DNA of 64,000 nucleotides from Limivivens sp934393555 (GTDB lineage Bacteria > Bacillota > Clostridia > Lachnospirales > Lachnospiraceae): positions 1 to 64,000 of the forward strand of contig CAKRQP010000003.1 of NCBI GenBank assembly GCA_934393555.1, written 5' to 3'. This document shows positions 50,920 to 60,136 of the stretch, piece by piece; position 1 is the first letter of the stretch, and each line of letters opens with the position of its first letter. The position numbers and the translations under genes are program-made. The notes under the pieces were generated by a model. That model was not told the DNA's origin and searched no databases. It saw only the letters and a program-made list of their open reading frames with translations.

Positions 50920-50944
50920 AGAAAATAAATATCAGATTCATACA

Positions 50945-50981
50945 AAAACTCCGGAGCGGATCTTCCGCACCGGAGTTTTTT
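50945..50981 (+). terminator. Terminator of glgA
   Basis: AAAACTCCGG/CCGGAGTTTT (50945-50954 / 50970-50979) with inner GCGGA/CCGC, T-run. Confidence 0.88.
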
Positions 50982-51003
50982 GTGAAAAGTCTTTTGATTT
51001 CGT

Positions 51004-51720
51004 TTAATTGATGTTCACTACGGGATTGGAGGAACCGGAGGAAGAGGATTTGATCCGGATCTTCTTTTTCATTCTTCCGTCAACACCGTAGTAATATTTG
51101 TAATTTCCGATCTTTACCCACTTATTGGTGACCATTTTGCCATTGATCCCTACATAATATCTGCCGAGCTTGGTACGCCGTGCCATATAGCCGCTGGAAT
51201 AAAAATAATACCAGGATCCTTTGATGCACTGCCAGGTCTTCCGGGAATACGTGCCATCGAGATTCCGGTATCGGAAGCCCTTGGAATCCTTGATGAATTT
51301 AGCGGGACGGGACTTGGAATAATTTTCTACCGGGGTACCGTCTTTTCCGACATAGATGCGCCCCGAAACATCCTTCACATACTGGTTGACAGCCATGCGG
51401 CCGTTGGAGAGAAAATAGCGGTTTGCACGCCATTCACTTCTCAGCATGGCGCCGGTGCTGTCAAAGTAGTAATAAAAACCGTCAATCTTTGTAAAACCGG
51501 TGGCTGCATAGCCGTTCTTGTCAAAATAATACGTATAGCCCTTGATCTTTTTGAACTGGGATTTCAAAGGTTCCCCTGTAGTCGTATTCACATACTGGAT
51601 CCGTGCATTGAGCGTATCAGTCACCCATTCATAGGCATCCGCTGCCTGTCCCTTCACCGGGAACAGAAGACAGAACGCCGCAGCCAGAAGACAGAACGTG
51701 GTTTTAAATTTCTGTTTCAT
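51004..51720 (-). CDS. Secreted protein with cell-wall/glucan-binding repeats
   Basis: The 238-residue product has a signal peptide (cleavage near GQAA, residue 26) and about seven repeats of the choline/glucan-binding type with aromatic-Gly patterns (GYTYYFDKNGYAATGF, GFYYYFDSTGAML, GSWYYFYSSGYMARR, YYVGINGKMVTNKW, YKYYYGVDGRM). It lacks an enzymatic domain, so it is an envelope-binding protein. The C-terminus is Lys/Ser-rich. Confidence 0.85.
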   Translation of the reverse strand: MKQKFKTTFCLLAAAFCLLFPVKGQAADAYEWVTDTLNARIQYVNTTTGEPLKSQFKKIKGYTYYFDKNGYAATGFTKIDGFYYYFDSTGAMLRSEWRANRYFLSNGRMAVNQYVKDVSGRIYVGKDGTPVENYSKSRPAKFIKDSKGFRYRNLDGTYSRKTWQCIKGSWYYFYSSGYMARRTKLGRYYVGINGKMVTNKWVKIGNYKYYYGVDGRMKKKIRIKSSSSGSSNPVVNIN

Positions 51721-51798
51721 GAATCATCCTCCTGCCGGAACTTTTTTCCTTTTTTATCATCATCGCATAGAAAAAAAGTTCTGGCAAGGGAAAAATTC

Positions 51799-53355
51799 TT
51801 ATTTTTGTCTGAACCTTGCAGGGAAAGAAAAGCGAAAGGTGTTTTCCAGGCGGATAAAAGCCGGGAGTGTATAGGTGACTGCAAAAATACCTCCCCGCAG
51901 AAAAAGCAGGAACGGAGCCGGAGTGGATCCTTGAGTAAGTACGGGAATGAAAACAGGGATGATCTGGTCAGCCAGCATGACAAGGAACAGGCTCCATCCC
52001 AGAAAAAGCAACGGAAGCAGCAGATCCTTTGTGGATAATTCAAATCCCGGTACGGCTTTCAAAAGCGTTCGGAGAGACAAAAGTGCCGTTACAAGCTGGG
52101 AAACGAGAAGCCCCAGAAGGCAGCCTGAAATTCCGGATCCGGGAATGCAAAACCAGACAAAAAAGATCCGGATCAGAATCCCCAGAAGATTCTGAAAGAA
52201 GACGGCTGTCGTTTTCCCAAGACTGTTCAGGATGCTGGAGAGAGTGGTTCCAAGATATAAAAAGGGGCAGATCCATCCAAGGATCCGGATATAACTGCCG
52301 GCTTCTTCACTCTGAAAGAGAAAAAGACCGAGTTCTTTCCCGAACAGAAAAAAGCCGCCGGTACAGAAAATGCCCAGATACAGACAACCGGAAACGGTAT
52401 TTCTGGCCGTACGCAGGATCGCCTGCCGGTCATTTAACGCATCTGCCTCGGAAATCTCCGGGATCAACAGCAAAGATATGGCTCCGGTGATGGCAGAGGG
52501 AAAGAGGACCAGAGGGAGAGACATGCCTGTGAGCGTACCGTAATGACGGTAGGCTTCTGTGGCGGTATAGCCAAAAAGGCGGAGCCTCAGCGGGATCAGG
52601 ACGGCTTCCACACTTTGAAAGATCCCAAGGATACAACGATTCATGCTGACAGGGAGTGCGATTTCCGACAGCCGTTCCAGATTTCCTTTCATGACAGCAG
52701 GAGATGGCAGTGGAAAAACAGGACTCTGAAAAAGAAGCAGGAGAAGAGTGAAAAGACTGGTCAGAACTTCAGAGACCAGTATGCCGCCCACGGCAATAAG
52801 CGGGGTGGGTGAGAGCTCTTTTTTCAGAAAAATCTGCCAGAGCAACAGGGAAGAAAGGATGCGGACGGCCTGTTCAAAAAGCTGAGAGAGGGCTGGAAGC
52901 CCTGCTTTTTTCCTTCCGATAAAACAGCCGGTGACGATGGAATGGAGAGAGGCGAAGGGCAGAGAGAGCGCCAGATATTTCAGAAGTTCTTCACAACGGA
53001 CATCCTTCAGGAAAGCTTCTGCCAGAACTCCTGCACAGCGCCAGAGCAATCCTGCTGCAAAGCCGGAAAGAAGGAGGGAGAGTACGGCCCCTGTGAAAAA
53101 AACTTCCCAGACACCTTTTTTATCTCCGAGGGCATTTTTTCTGGAGACCTGATGAGAGACGGCGGTATTCAGGCCGGCAGAGGTAAAAGAAAGAGCCAGA
53201 GCAAAGACAGGAAAAATCATCTGATAGAGTCCGAGGCCGTCTGCACCAATGCTCCTTGAAAGGAATATTCTGTAGAAGAAGCCCATGATCCGGCTCAGAA
53301 AGCCTGCGGCAGTGAGAAAGAAAGCACCACGCAGGATGGCTTTTTTATGCTTCAT
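51799..53355 (-). CDS. SpoVB/MurJ-type polysaccharide flippase (MOP superfamily)
   Basis: A 518-residue integral membrane protein with about 14 hydrophobic segments. The N-terminus AFFLTAAGFLSRIMGFFYRIFLSRSIGADGLGLYQM matches the SpoVB/polysaccharide-export family, which flips lipid-linked precursors of peptidoglycan or spore cortex. In a sporulating organism a SpoVB role is plausible; a MurJ-like vegetative role cannot be excluded. Transcribed with, and upstream of, the wall-binding-repeat gene (78-nt gap). Confidence 0.85.
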   Translation of the reverse strand: MKHKKAILRGAFFLTAAGFLSRIMGFFYRIFLSRSIGADGLGLYQMIFPVFALALSFTSAGLNTAVSHQVSRKNALGDKKGVWEVFFTGAVLSLLLSGFAAGLLWRCAGVLAEAFLKDVRCEELLKYLALSLPFASLHSIVTGCFIGRKKAGLPALSQLFEQAVRILSSLLLWQIFLKKELSPTPLIAVGGILVSEVLTSLFTLLLLLFQSPVFPLPSPAVMKGNLERLSEIALPVSMNRCILGIFQSVEAVLIPLRLRLFGYTATEAYRHYGTLTGMSLPLVLFPSAITGAISLLLIPEISEADALNDRQAILRTARNTVSGCLYLGIFCTGGFFLFGKELGLFLFQSEEAGSYIRILGWICPFLYLGTTLSSILNSLGKTTAVFFQNLLGILIRIFFVWFCIPGSGISGCLLGLLVSQLVTALLSLRTLLKAVPGFELSTKDLLLPLLFLGWSLFLVMLADQIIPVFIPVLTQGSTPAPFLLFLRGGIFAVTYTLPAFIRLENTFRFSFPARFRQK

Positions 53356-53397
53356 GGAAAACCAACCGTTTTCTTTCAGTTTATGCAGTATGGGGGC

Positions 53398-53426
53398 TTG
53401 ACAGAACCGGATGGTAGTGCTATATT
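53398..53426 (+). promoter_or_regulatory. Promoter of the iscR-iscS-iscU operon
   Basis: Perfect TTGACA (53398-53403), a 17-nt spacer and TATATT (53421-53426). Confidence 0.75.
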
Positions 53427-53438
53427 TTTAATGCAAAA

Positions 53439-53455
53439 CCTAGCAAAATAGTTGG
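53439..53455. promoter_or_regulatory. Candidate IscR operator
   Basis: CCTAGCAAAATAGTTGG is an imperfect dyad just downstream of the predicted start, a usual position for Rrf2-family repression. Match to a defined IscR consensus is only approximate. Confidence 0.4.
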
Positions 53456-53486
53456 AATTGAAAAATGCTGACGGAGGGAAGATGCC

Positions 53487-53969
53487 ATGAAGTTGTCAAC
53501 AAAAGGCCGTTATGGTTTGAGTGCCATGATCGATCTGGCTGTCTACAGTGAAAACGAAGCGGTTTCCCTGAATAGTATAGCAGAGCGACAGCATATTTCC
53601 GAGGGCTATCTGGAACAGCTTATGGCAAAGCTGAAAAAGGCCGGTCTGGTGACCAGTATCAGAGGCGCTTCCGGAGGATATTATCTGGCAAAGCCGGCCA
53701 GTGAGATTTCCGTGGGAGATATCCTGCGGGCTCTGGAGGGAAGCTTGAAAGCAGTGGAATGTCCGGGAGAACGGGCAGACGGCTGTGAGGAATCTTCGTT
53801 CTGTGTGACCAAATATGTCTGGGAGCGGATGAATGCAAGCATTCAGAAGACTGTGGATGAGATCCGTTTATCTGATCTGATCAGAGAAAGCAGGCGTGTG
53901 AAGAAGACGACAGAGATCCATACGGCAGATAAAACCAATGAGCCATGTGCAAGGAGTGAAAAATCATGA
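53487..53969 (+). CDS. iscR: Rrf2-family regulator, IscR-like
   Basis: The 160-residue protein has a winged helix (KLSTKGRYGLSAMIDLAVY, ISEGYLEQLMAKLKKAGLVTSIRGASGGYYLAKP) and three cysteines in ECPGERADGCEESSFC that can ligate a 2Fe-2S cluster. It overlaps the cysteine desulfurase gene by 4 nt (ATGA), so it most likely senses Fe-S status and represses this operon. Confidence 0.9.
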   Translation: MKLSTKGRYGLSAMIDLAVYSENEAVSLNSIAERQHISEGYLEQLMAKLKKAGLVTSIRGASGGYYLAKPASEISVGDILRALEGSLKAVECPGERADGCEESSFCVTKYVWERMNASIQKTVDEIRLSDLIRESRRVKKTTEIHTADKTNEPCARSEKS

Positions 53970-55147
53970 AAAAATTAATTTATCTTGATAATGCGGCTAC
54001 GACAAAGACCGCACCGGAAGTAGTAGAGGCAATGCTTCCTTATTTTACCGAATATTATGGAAACCCGTCCAGTGTCTATGAGTTTGCAGGAAAAAGCAAA
54101 CAGGCAGTGGATGTTGCGAGAAAGACCATCGCTGATTCTCTCGGGGCAAAACCGGAGGAGATCTACTTTACTGCAGGTGGTTCCGAGTCTGATAACTGGG
54201 CATTGAAGGCGACTGCAGAAGCATATGCTTCTAAAGGAAAACACATCATTACCAGCAAGATCGAGCATCATGCGATCCTTCATACCTGTGAATATCTGGA
54301 AAAACGTGGTTTTGAGATCACATATCTGGATGTAGATGAAAATGGTGTGGTAAAACTGGATGAGCTGGAAAAGGCCATTCGTCCGGATACCATCCTGATT
54401 TCTGTCATGTTTGCAAACAATGAGATCGGAACGGTCCAGCCGATCGAAGAGATCGGTGCCATTGCAAAAGAACATGGAATCCTTTTCCATACAGATGCCG
54501 TTCAGGCATTTGGTCAGCTGCCCATCCATGTGGATGCCTGTCATATCGATATGCTCAGCGCCAGCGGACATAAATTAAATGGTCCCAAAGGGATCGGATT
54601 CCTTTATATCCGGAAAGGCGTAAAGATCAGAAGCTTTGTACACGGTGGAGCCCAGGAGAGAAAACGTCGTGCCGGTACAGAGAATGTTCCTGGTATCGTA
54701 GGATTTGGCAAAGCGGTGGAACGTGCCATGAACAGCATGGAAGAGCGTACCGCAAAAGAGAGAGAAGTCAGAGATTATCTCATTGAGCGTGTGCTGACAG
54801 AGATCCCGTACTGCCGTCTGAATGGCGACCGTACAAAGAGACTGCCGAACAATGCCAATTTCAGTTTCCAGTTTCTGGAGGGAGAATCCCTTCTGATCAT
54901 GCTGGATATGAAAGGAATCTGCGGAAGCAGCGGATCTGCCTGCACTTCCGGCTCTCTGGATCCCTCTCATGTGCTGCTGGCCATTGGCCTGCCTCATGAG
55001 ATTGCTCACGGCTCTCTGCGTCTGACCCTGAATGAAGAGATCAGCAAAGAGGATATAGATTATGTTGTGGATTCCCTGAAAGAGATTGTTGACAAACTCC
55101 GCAGCATGTCTCCGCTTTATGAAGATTTTATCAAGAAACAGAAGTAA
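53966..55147 (+). CDS. iscS: Cysteine desulfurase (NifS/IscS)
   Basis: The 393-residue PLP enzyme provides sulfur for Fe-S clusters. PLP lysine in SASGHKLNGPKGIGFLY; active-site cysteine loop GSSGSACTSGSLDPSHVL; AATTKTAPEV at the start. Coupled to iscR and followed by the scaffold gene. Confidence 0.95.
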   Translation: MKKLIYLDNAATTKTAPEVVEAMLPYFTEYYGNPSSVYEFAGKSKQAVDVARKTIADSLGAKPEEIYFTAGGSESDNWALKATAEAYASKGKHIITSKIEHHAILHTCEYLEKRGFEITYLDVDENGVVKLDELEKAIRPDTILISVMFANNEIGTVQPIEEIGAIAKEHGILFHTDAVQAFGQLPIHVDACHIDMLSASGHKLNGPKGIGFLYIRKGVKIRSFVHGGAQERKRRAGTENVPGIVGFGKAVERAMNSMEERTAKEREVRDYLIERVLTEIPYCRLNGDRTKRLPNNANFSFQFLEGESLLIMLDMKGICGSSGSACTSGSLDPSHVLLAIGLPHEIAHGSLRLTLNEEISKEDIDYVVDSLKEIVDKLRSMSPLYEDFIKKQK

Positions 55148-55173
55148 TAGAAGATCATTTGGAGGAATAGAAA

Positions 55174-55617
55174 ATGTACAGTGAAAAAGTAATGGATCAT
55201 TTCCAGCATCCCAGAAACGTAGGAGAGATCGAGAATGCAAGCGGTGTAGGTACCGTAGGAAATGCCAAATGCGGTGATATTATGAGAATTTACCTGGATA
55301 TTGATGATGATGGCATCATCAGAGACTGTAAGTTCAAGACCTTTGGCTGCGGCGCAGCAGTAGCTACCAGCAGTATGGCAACCGAGATGGTTATGGGTAA
55401 GAGCATTCAGGAAGCTCTTCAGGTGACGAATAAAGCCGTAATGGAAGCTCTGGACGGACTTCCGCCTGTAAAGGTCCATTGTTCTCTGCTTGCAGAGGAA
55501 GCAATCCATGCAGCACTCTGGGATTATGCAGAGAAACACGGCATCAAGATCGAAGGTCTGAAGAAACCAAAGTCAGACATTCATGAGGGTGAAGAAGCAG
55601 AAGAAGAGGAATATTGA
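55174..55617 (+). CDS. iscU: Fe-S cluster scaffold NifU/IscU
   Basis: The 147-residue scaffold has three cluster-ligand cysteines (GNAKCGDIM, FGCGAAVA, KVHCSLLAEEAI). The acidic C-terminal tail (GEEAEEEEY) resembles clostridial NifU-type N-domain proteins. GGAGG before the ATG, 26 nt after iscS. Confidence 0.94.
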   Translation: MYSEKVMDHFQHPRNVGEIENASGVGTVGNAKCGDIMRIYLDIDDDGIIRDCKFKTFGCGAAVATSSMATEMVMGKSIQEALQVTNKAVMEALDGLPPVKVHCSLLAEEAIHAALWDYAEKHGIKIEGLKKPKSDIHEGEEAEEEEY

Positions 55618-55624
55618 TCCTTAT

Positions 55625-55679
55625 AAAAAATCCCGCAGAAGGGCCGGAAATGAGACCGGCAGCCGTCTGCGGGATTTTT
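55625..55679. terminator. Bidirectional terminator between iscU and the PHP phosphatase gene
   Basis: Outer stem AAAAAATCCCGCAGA/TCTGCGGGATTTTT with an inner GCCGG/CCGGC hairpin; T-runs on both strands. Confidence 0.92.
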
Positions 55680-55680
55680 G

Positions 55681-56490
55681 TCAGAATGTTTCCACCGGGT
55701 AAAAAACCGGCATCCGTTCCTCGAATACCGTATAATACCGGAAACCGCATTCTTTCAGAAGAGAGGGGATTTTCCGGAAATCCCAGGCCAGCTGTTCCGG
55801 AGCATGACCGTCGGAACCGATGGTAAGGATTTCTCCGCCCAGTTCTGCATATCTTTTCAGGATCGCTTCTGTGGGATTCGGATGTCCAAGCCCGTATTTA
55901 TAGCCGGCAGTGTTGAGCTCCAGGCCGATATTCTTACGGATCAGTGTCTTCAGGATCTCATCCAGAACCTCCCGGTAAACTTCGTAAGAATAATACTGAT
56001 TTTTATTGGGACCATAACGGACAACATAGTCGATATGCCCGTAGACATCCATTTCATCAAAAACAGCCAGGTTTTCCAGGATACTTTCAAAATATTCCTG
56101 ATAGGCCTGTGCTTCTTCTTTTCCTTCATAAAAAGAGGGATAGTAGGGATCCTTTCCGTGAACAACATGGGAGGAACCGATGACGAAATCAAAGGGCCAT
56201 TCATTCAGATAGCTCCTGTGAATTTCAGCCAGATGAGGCTGGAGTCCCAGTTCAATGCCGAAAAGCAGCTCGATCTGGTCCTGGTATTTTTCTCGCATCT
56301 GAAGAAATTTTTCACGGTAGCTTCCTGTATTTACCTCAAAAAGTCCCGGCTCTTCCGGGTAATCCAGATCCATATGCTCCGTGAAACACATGGTCCGGAG
56401 TCCGCGCCTGATCCCTTCCAGGATCATCTGCTCCATAGGAGCTTCAGAATCTCCGGAAAACGCGGAGTGCAGATGAAAATCAACTGCCAT
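55681..56490 (-). CDS. Histidinol-phosphatase, PHP family (HisK type)
   Basis: From ATG 56490 the protein is 269 residues with PHP metal motifs DFHLHSAFSGD, CFTEHMDLD, DVYGHIDYVVRYG, and IGSDGHAPEQLAWD. It would release histidinol from its phosphate in histidine synthesis; PHP enzymes can have other phosphoester substrates. Reading further upstream would run through the structured leader and was rejected. No other his genes are adjacent. Confidence 0.85.
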   Translation of the reverse strand: MAVDFHLHSAFSGDSEAPMEQMILEGIRRGLRTMCFTEHMDLDYPEEPGLFEVNTGSYREKFLQMREKYQDQIELLFGIELGLQPHLAEIHRSYLNEWPFDFVIGSSHVVHGKDPYYPSFYEGKEEAQAYQEYFESILENLAVFDEMDVYGHIDYVVRYGPNKNQYYSYEVYREVLDEILKTLIRKNIGLELNTAGYKYGLGHPNPTEAILKRYAELGGEILTIGSDGHAPEQLAWDFRKIPSLLKECGFRYYTVFEERMPVFYPVETF

Positions 56491-56640
56491 GACAAACCTT
56501 CTTTCCTGATAATAATTTGCTGATTTACTGCGTAAATCGCTGTTGTCTACGCTCTGCTTCGGTCGGTGCAAAACGAACATCCACCGGATGTTCTGCACCT
56601 CATGTTTGGCGGATCCCAGGTTTTTGTACCTTTGGACCCT
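56491..56640 (-). ncRNA. Structured 5' leader of the PHP phosphatase gene
   Basis: About 150 nt on the minus strand between promoter and gene. In plus coordinates the hairpins are 56616-56620/56638-56642, a two-part stem 56565-56570/56594-56599 enclosing 56575-56582/56586-56593 (8 bp, 3-nt loop), and 56522-56528/56532-56538 (7 bp, perfect). No gene-like frame with a ribosome site. A regulatory leader or an intergenic repeat unit are both possible. Confidence 0.55.
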
Positions 56641-56646
56641 GGCATC

Positions 56647-56675
56647 ATCATATAGAAAAAAGGAAGGAATGTAAA
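56647..56675 (-). promoter_or_regulatory. Promoter of the PHP phosphatase leader
   Basis: Minus-strand TTTACA (56675-56670), a 17-nt spacer and TATGAT (56652-56647). Confidence 0.65.
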
Positions 56676-56713
56676 GCGAAACTCTAAAAAGAGAATAAAA
56701 TTTGAAATGGGAC

Positions 56714-56742
56714 TTGAATTTTCTGGATGAATTAGGTAAAAT
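56714..56742 (+). promoter_or_regulatory. Promoter of gap
   Basis: TTGAAT (56714-56719), a 17-nt spacer and TAAAAT (56737-56742); 95-nt leader with strong AGGAGG before the ATG. Confidence 0.7.
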
Positions 56743-56837
56743 AAAAACAAGTTGATGTATCTTTAACAATCTGCTGAAAGAGACTTGAAGACGCATTTAC
56801 ATGAAACTATCAAATTACTTTTAGGAGGAATATTATC

Positions 56838-57857
56838 ATGGCAGTAAAAGTAGCGATTAATGGATTCGGACGTATTGGACGTCTTGCATTCAGACAGATG
56901 TTTGGCGCTGAAGGTTTTGAGGTTGTAGCAATCAACGACCTTACATCCCCGAAAATGCTTGCTCACTTACTGAAATACGATTCCACTCAGGGTAAATATG
57001 CACTGGCTGATACTGTAACCGCTGGTGAGGACTCTATCACTGTTGATGGAAAAGAGATCAAAATTTATGCAAAAGCAAACGCAGCAGAGCTTCCGTGGGG
57101 AGAGATCGGTGTTGATGTAGTTCTGGAGTGTACCGGATTCTACACCTCCAAAGCAAAAGCACAGGCTCATATCGATGCAGGCGCTAAGAAAGTTGTTATT
57201 TCCGCTCCGGCTGGTAATGACCTTCCGACCATCGTTTACAACGTAAACCATGAGACCCTGACCAAAGATGACAACATCATCTCTGCAGCTTCCTGTACCA
57301 CCAACTGCCTGGCTCCGATGGCAAAAGCTCTGAACGACCTGGCTCCGATCAAATCCGGTATCATGTGCACCATTCATGCATACACAGGTGATCAGATGAC
57401 TCTGGATGGACCGCAGAGAAAAGGCGATCTGAGAAGATCCCGTGCAGCTGCTATCAATATCGTTCCGAACAGCACCGGTGCTGCAAAAGCAATCGGACTG
57501 GTTATCCCGGAGCTGAACGGCAAACTGATCGGTTCTGCTCAGCGTGTACCGACCCCGACCGGTTCTACCACCATCCTGACTGCTGTTGTTGAAGGAAATG
57601 TAACCAAAGAGCAGATCAATGCTGCTATGAAGGCTGCTTCCAACGAGTCCTTCGGTTACAACGAGGATGAGATCGTATCCAGCGATATCGTTGGTATGAG
57701 ATTCGGTTCTCTGTTCGATGCAACTCAGACCATGGTTCTTCCGCTGGAGAATGGTACTACTGAGGTTCAGGTAGTTTCCTGGTATGACAATGAGAACTCC
57801 TACACAAGCCAGATGTGCAGAACAATCAAACACTTCGGTAAACTGCTGGAGAAATAA
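56838..57857 (+). CDS. gap: Glyceraldehyde-3-phosphate dehydrogenase
   Basis: The 339-residue NAD enzyme of glycolysis has the Rossmann start AINGFGRIGRLAFRQ, active-site SAASCTTNCLAPMAKAL and C-terminal WYDNENSYTSQM. Codon use is strongly biased, as expected for high expression. First of the gap-pgk-tpiA group; a terminator and strong ribosome sites separate the genes. Confidence 0.97.
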   Translation: MAVKVAINGFGRIGRLAFRQMFGAEGFEVVAINDLTSPKMLAHLLKYDSTQGKYALADTVTAGEDSITVDGKEIKIYAKANAAELPWGEIGVDVVLECTGFYTSKAKAQAHIDAGAKKVVISAPAGNDLPTIVYNVNHETLTKDDNIISAASCTTNCLAPMAKALNDLAPIKSGIMCTIHAYTGDQMTLDGPQRKGDLRRSRAAAINIVPNSTGAAKAIGLVIPELNGKLIGSAQRVPTPTGSTTILTAVVEGNVTKEQINAAMKAASNESFGYNEDEIVSSDIVGMRFGSLFDATQTMVLPLENGTTEVQVVSWYDNENSYTSQMCRTIKHFGKLLEK

Positions 57858-57882
57858 TTTATTCTGTAAGCTAAGGCTCATG

Positions 57883-57917
57883 AAAGGGTCCGGTCGATTT
57901 GGACCGGGCCCTTTTTT
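57883..57917 (+). terminator. Terminator between gap and pgk
   Basis: Stem of about 12 bp (57884-57895 / 57902-57913) with T6. Partial read-through into pgk is likely because no clear promoter follows. Confidence 0.85.
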
Positions 57918-57950
57918 GCGAGAAAACAAAGAATTAAGGAGGGTATTCCC

Positions 57951-59147
57951 ATGCTTAACAAAAAATCTGTTGATGATATCAATGTGAAAGGAAAACGTGT
58001 CCTGGTTCGCTGCGATTTCAACGTTCCCCTTCAGGATGGAAAGATCACCGACGAGAACCGTCTGGTAGCAGCTCTTCCTACAATTAAGAAACTGATCGCT
58101 GATGGCGGAAAGGTTATCCTTTGCTCCCACCTTGGAAAACCGAAGGGAGAGCCGAAGCCTGAACTGTCTCTGGCACCGGTAGCTGTACGCCTTTCCGAAC
58201 TTCTTGGTCAGGAAGTAAAATTTGCTGCTGATCCGGAAGTGGTAGGTCCGAACGCAAAAGCTGCTGTAGCTGCAATGAAAGACGGAGATGTGATCCTTCT
58301 GGAGAACACCCGTTATCGTGCAGAAGAGACCAAGAATGAGGACAAGTTCTCTGAAGAGCTGGCTTCCCTTTGTGATGTATTCGTAAACGATGCATTCGGT
58401 ACCGCTCACAGAGCACATTGCTCCAATGTTGGCGTTACCAAATTTGTCGATACCTGCGTAGTAGGTTATCTGATGCAGAAAGAGATCGATTTCCTTGGCA
58501 ATGCTGTAGAGAATCCGGAAAGACCTTTCGTTGCTATCCTGGGTGGTGCTAAGGTTTCCAGTAAGATTTCTGTGATCGAGCGCCTTCTGGACAAAGTAGA
58601 TACTCTGATCATCGGCGGCGGTATGTCTTATACCTTCTCCAAAGCTCTGGGCGGTCACATTGGTGTTTCCCTCTGCGAGGATGATTATATGGAGTATGCT
58701 CTGAACATGCTGAAAAAAGCTGAGGAGAAAGGTGTAAAACTTCTTCTTCCGGTTGACAACCGTATCGGTGACAGCTTCTCCAACGATTGCAATATCCAGG
58801 TTGTAAAACGTGGTGAGATCCCTGATGGCTGGGAAGGAATGGATATCGGACCGGAGACTGAGAAGCTCTTTGCAGATGCAGTGAAAGATGCGAAGACCGT
58901 TGTATGGAACGGACCGATGGGATGCTTCGAGATGCCGAATTTCGCACATGGTACCGAGGCTGTTGCCAAGGCACTGGCTGAGACAGATGCTACAACTATC
59001 ATCGGTGGTGGTGATTCTGCAGCAGCAGTAAATATCCTTGGATATGGCGACAAGATGACTCATATCTCCACCGGCGGCGGCGCTTCCCTGGAGTTCCTGG
59101 AAGGAAAAGAGCTTCCGGGCGTAGCAGCAGCTAACGATAAAGACTGA
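57951..59147 (+). CDS. pgk: Phosphoglycerate kinase
   Basis: The 398-residue two-domain kinase makes ATP from 1,3-bisphosphoglycerate. Signatures: VLVRCDFNVPLQDGKITD, LCSHLGKPKGE, FVAILGGAKVSSKI, IIGGGDSAAAV near the C-terminus. GGAGG before the ATG. High-expression codon use like gap. Confidence 0.97.
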   Translation: MLNKKSVDDINVKGKRVLVRCDFNVPLQDGKITDENRLVAALPTIKKLIADGGKVILCSHLGKPKGEPKPELSLAPVAVRLSELLGQEVKFAADPEVVGPNAKAAVAAMKDGDVILLENTRYRAEETKNEDKFSEELASLCDVFVNDAFGTAHRAHCSNVGVTKFVDTCVVGYLMQKEIDFLGNAVENPERPFVAILGGAKVSSKISVIERLLDKVDTLIIGGGMSYTFSKALGGHIGVSLCEDDYMEYALNMLKKAEEKGVKLLLPVDNRIGDSFSNDCNIQVVKRGEIPDGWEGMDIGPETEKLFADAVKDAKTVVWNGPMGCFEMPNFAHGTEAVAKALAETDATTIIGGGDSAAAVNILGYGDKMTHISTGGGASLEFLEGKELPGVAAANDKD

Positions 59148-59164
59148 GTATAAAAAATGATATG

Positions 59165-59185
59165 GGAGCCGGTTTCACCGGCTCC
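59165..59185. other. Hairpin between pgk and tpiA
   Basis: Perfect GGAGCCGGT/ACCGGCTCC stem with a 3-nt loop but no T-run, so more likely an RNA-stability or processing element than a terminator. Confidence 0.5.
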
Positions 59186-59221
59186 TGAAAACATAAGAAT
59201 TCGATAGGAGATCGATTAATC

Positions 59222-59971
59222 ATGGCAAGAAAGAAAATTATTGCAGGCAACTGGAAAATGAACATGACTCCGAGTGAGGCAGTTGCTCTGGTTGAAACTT
59301 TAAAACCGCTGGTAGCTACCGAGGATGCAGATGTAGTATTCTGCGTACCGGCTATCGATATCGTACCGGTTGTTGAGGCTGTAAAAGGCAGCAACATCCA
59401 GGTAGGTGCTGAGAATATGTACTTTGAGGAGAAAGGTGCATATACCGGAGAGATCGCTCCGAACATGCTGGTAGATGCCGGTGTGAAATATGTTATCCTT
59501 GGTCATTCTGAGAGACGCGGTTACTTTGGTGAGACCGATGCAGATATCAACAAAAAGATGAAAAAAGCTTTCGAGCATGGTCTGACTCCGATCATGTGCT
59601 GCGGCGAGTCTCTTGAGCAGAGAGAGCAGGGGGTTACCATGGACTTCATCCGTCAGCAGGTTAAGATCGGTTTCCAGGGACTGACTGCTGATCAGGCAAA
59701 AGAGGCTGTTATCGCTTACGAGCCGATCTGGGCAATCGGAACCGGAAAAACCGCTACTACCGAGCAGGCGCAGGAAGTTTGCGGAGAGATCCGTAAATGC
59801 ATCGCTGAGATCTACGATGAGGCAACAGCAGAGGCTATCCGTATTCAGTACGGCGGATCTGTAAATGCTGCAACCGCTCCGGAGCTTTTCGCTCAGCCGG
59901 ATATTGATGGCGGTCTGGTAGGCGGAGCCGCTCTGAAACCAGATTTCGGAAAGATCGTAAACTACAAATAA
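59222..59971 (+). CDS. tpiA: Triose-phosphate isomerase
   Basis: The 249-residue TIM barrel has AGNWKMNM at the N-terminus, HSERRGYFGE, the active-site AYEPIWAIGTGKTA with catalytic Glu, and YGGSVNAATA. Completes the triose section of glycolysis next to gap and pgk. Confidence 0.97.
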   Translation: MARKKIIAGNWKMNMTPSEAVALVETLKPLVATEDADVVFCVPAIDIVPVVEAVKGSNIQVGAENMYFEEKGAYTGEIAPNMLVDAGVKYVILGHSERRGYFGETDADINKKMKKAFEHGLTPIMCCGESLEQREQGVTMDFIRQQVKIGFQGLTADQAKEAVIAYEPIWAIGTGKTATTEQAQEVCGEIRKCIAEIYDEATAEAIRIQYGGSVNAATAPELFAQPDIDGGLVGGAALKPDFGKIVNYK

Positions 59972-59987
59972 TCAATAAGCAAGACAT

Positions 59988-60032
59988 AAAAGCCGTTGAA
60001 TGGGGGAAAACCAACATTCAGCGGCTTTTTTT
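59988..60032 (+). terminator. Terminator of the glycolytic group
   Basis: AAAAGCCG and TGAATG pair with CATTCA and CGGCTTTT (59988-60002 / 60015-60029), T7 tail. Confidence 0.88.
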
Positions 60033-60136
60033 GCGTTCCGTACTTGCCATGGAAAGCAGAAAGCTTTATTATGTAATAGAATGCTGATGCCAGGGGTAAA
60101 AGATCAAAAAGCCGTTCATGCTTGCATCATAAGGTG

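Noticed and set aside
56547..56750. 67-codon minus-strand frame through the PHP leader
   Set aside because: Its start lies upstream of the predicted promoter and the residues derive from the hairpins; no ribosome site.
56967..59063. A 698-codon open frame on the minus strand opposite gap and pgk
   Set aside because: It is the mirror of highly biased glycolytic codons, has no ribosome site or family likeness, and lies fully opposite two certain genes.
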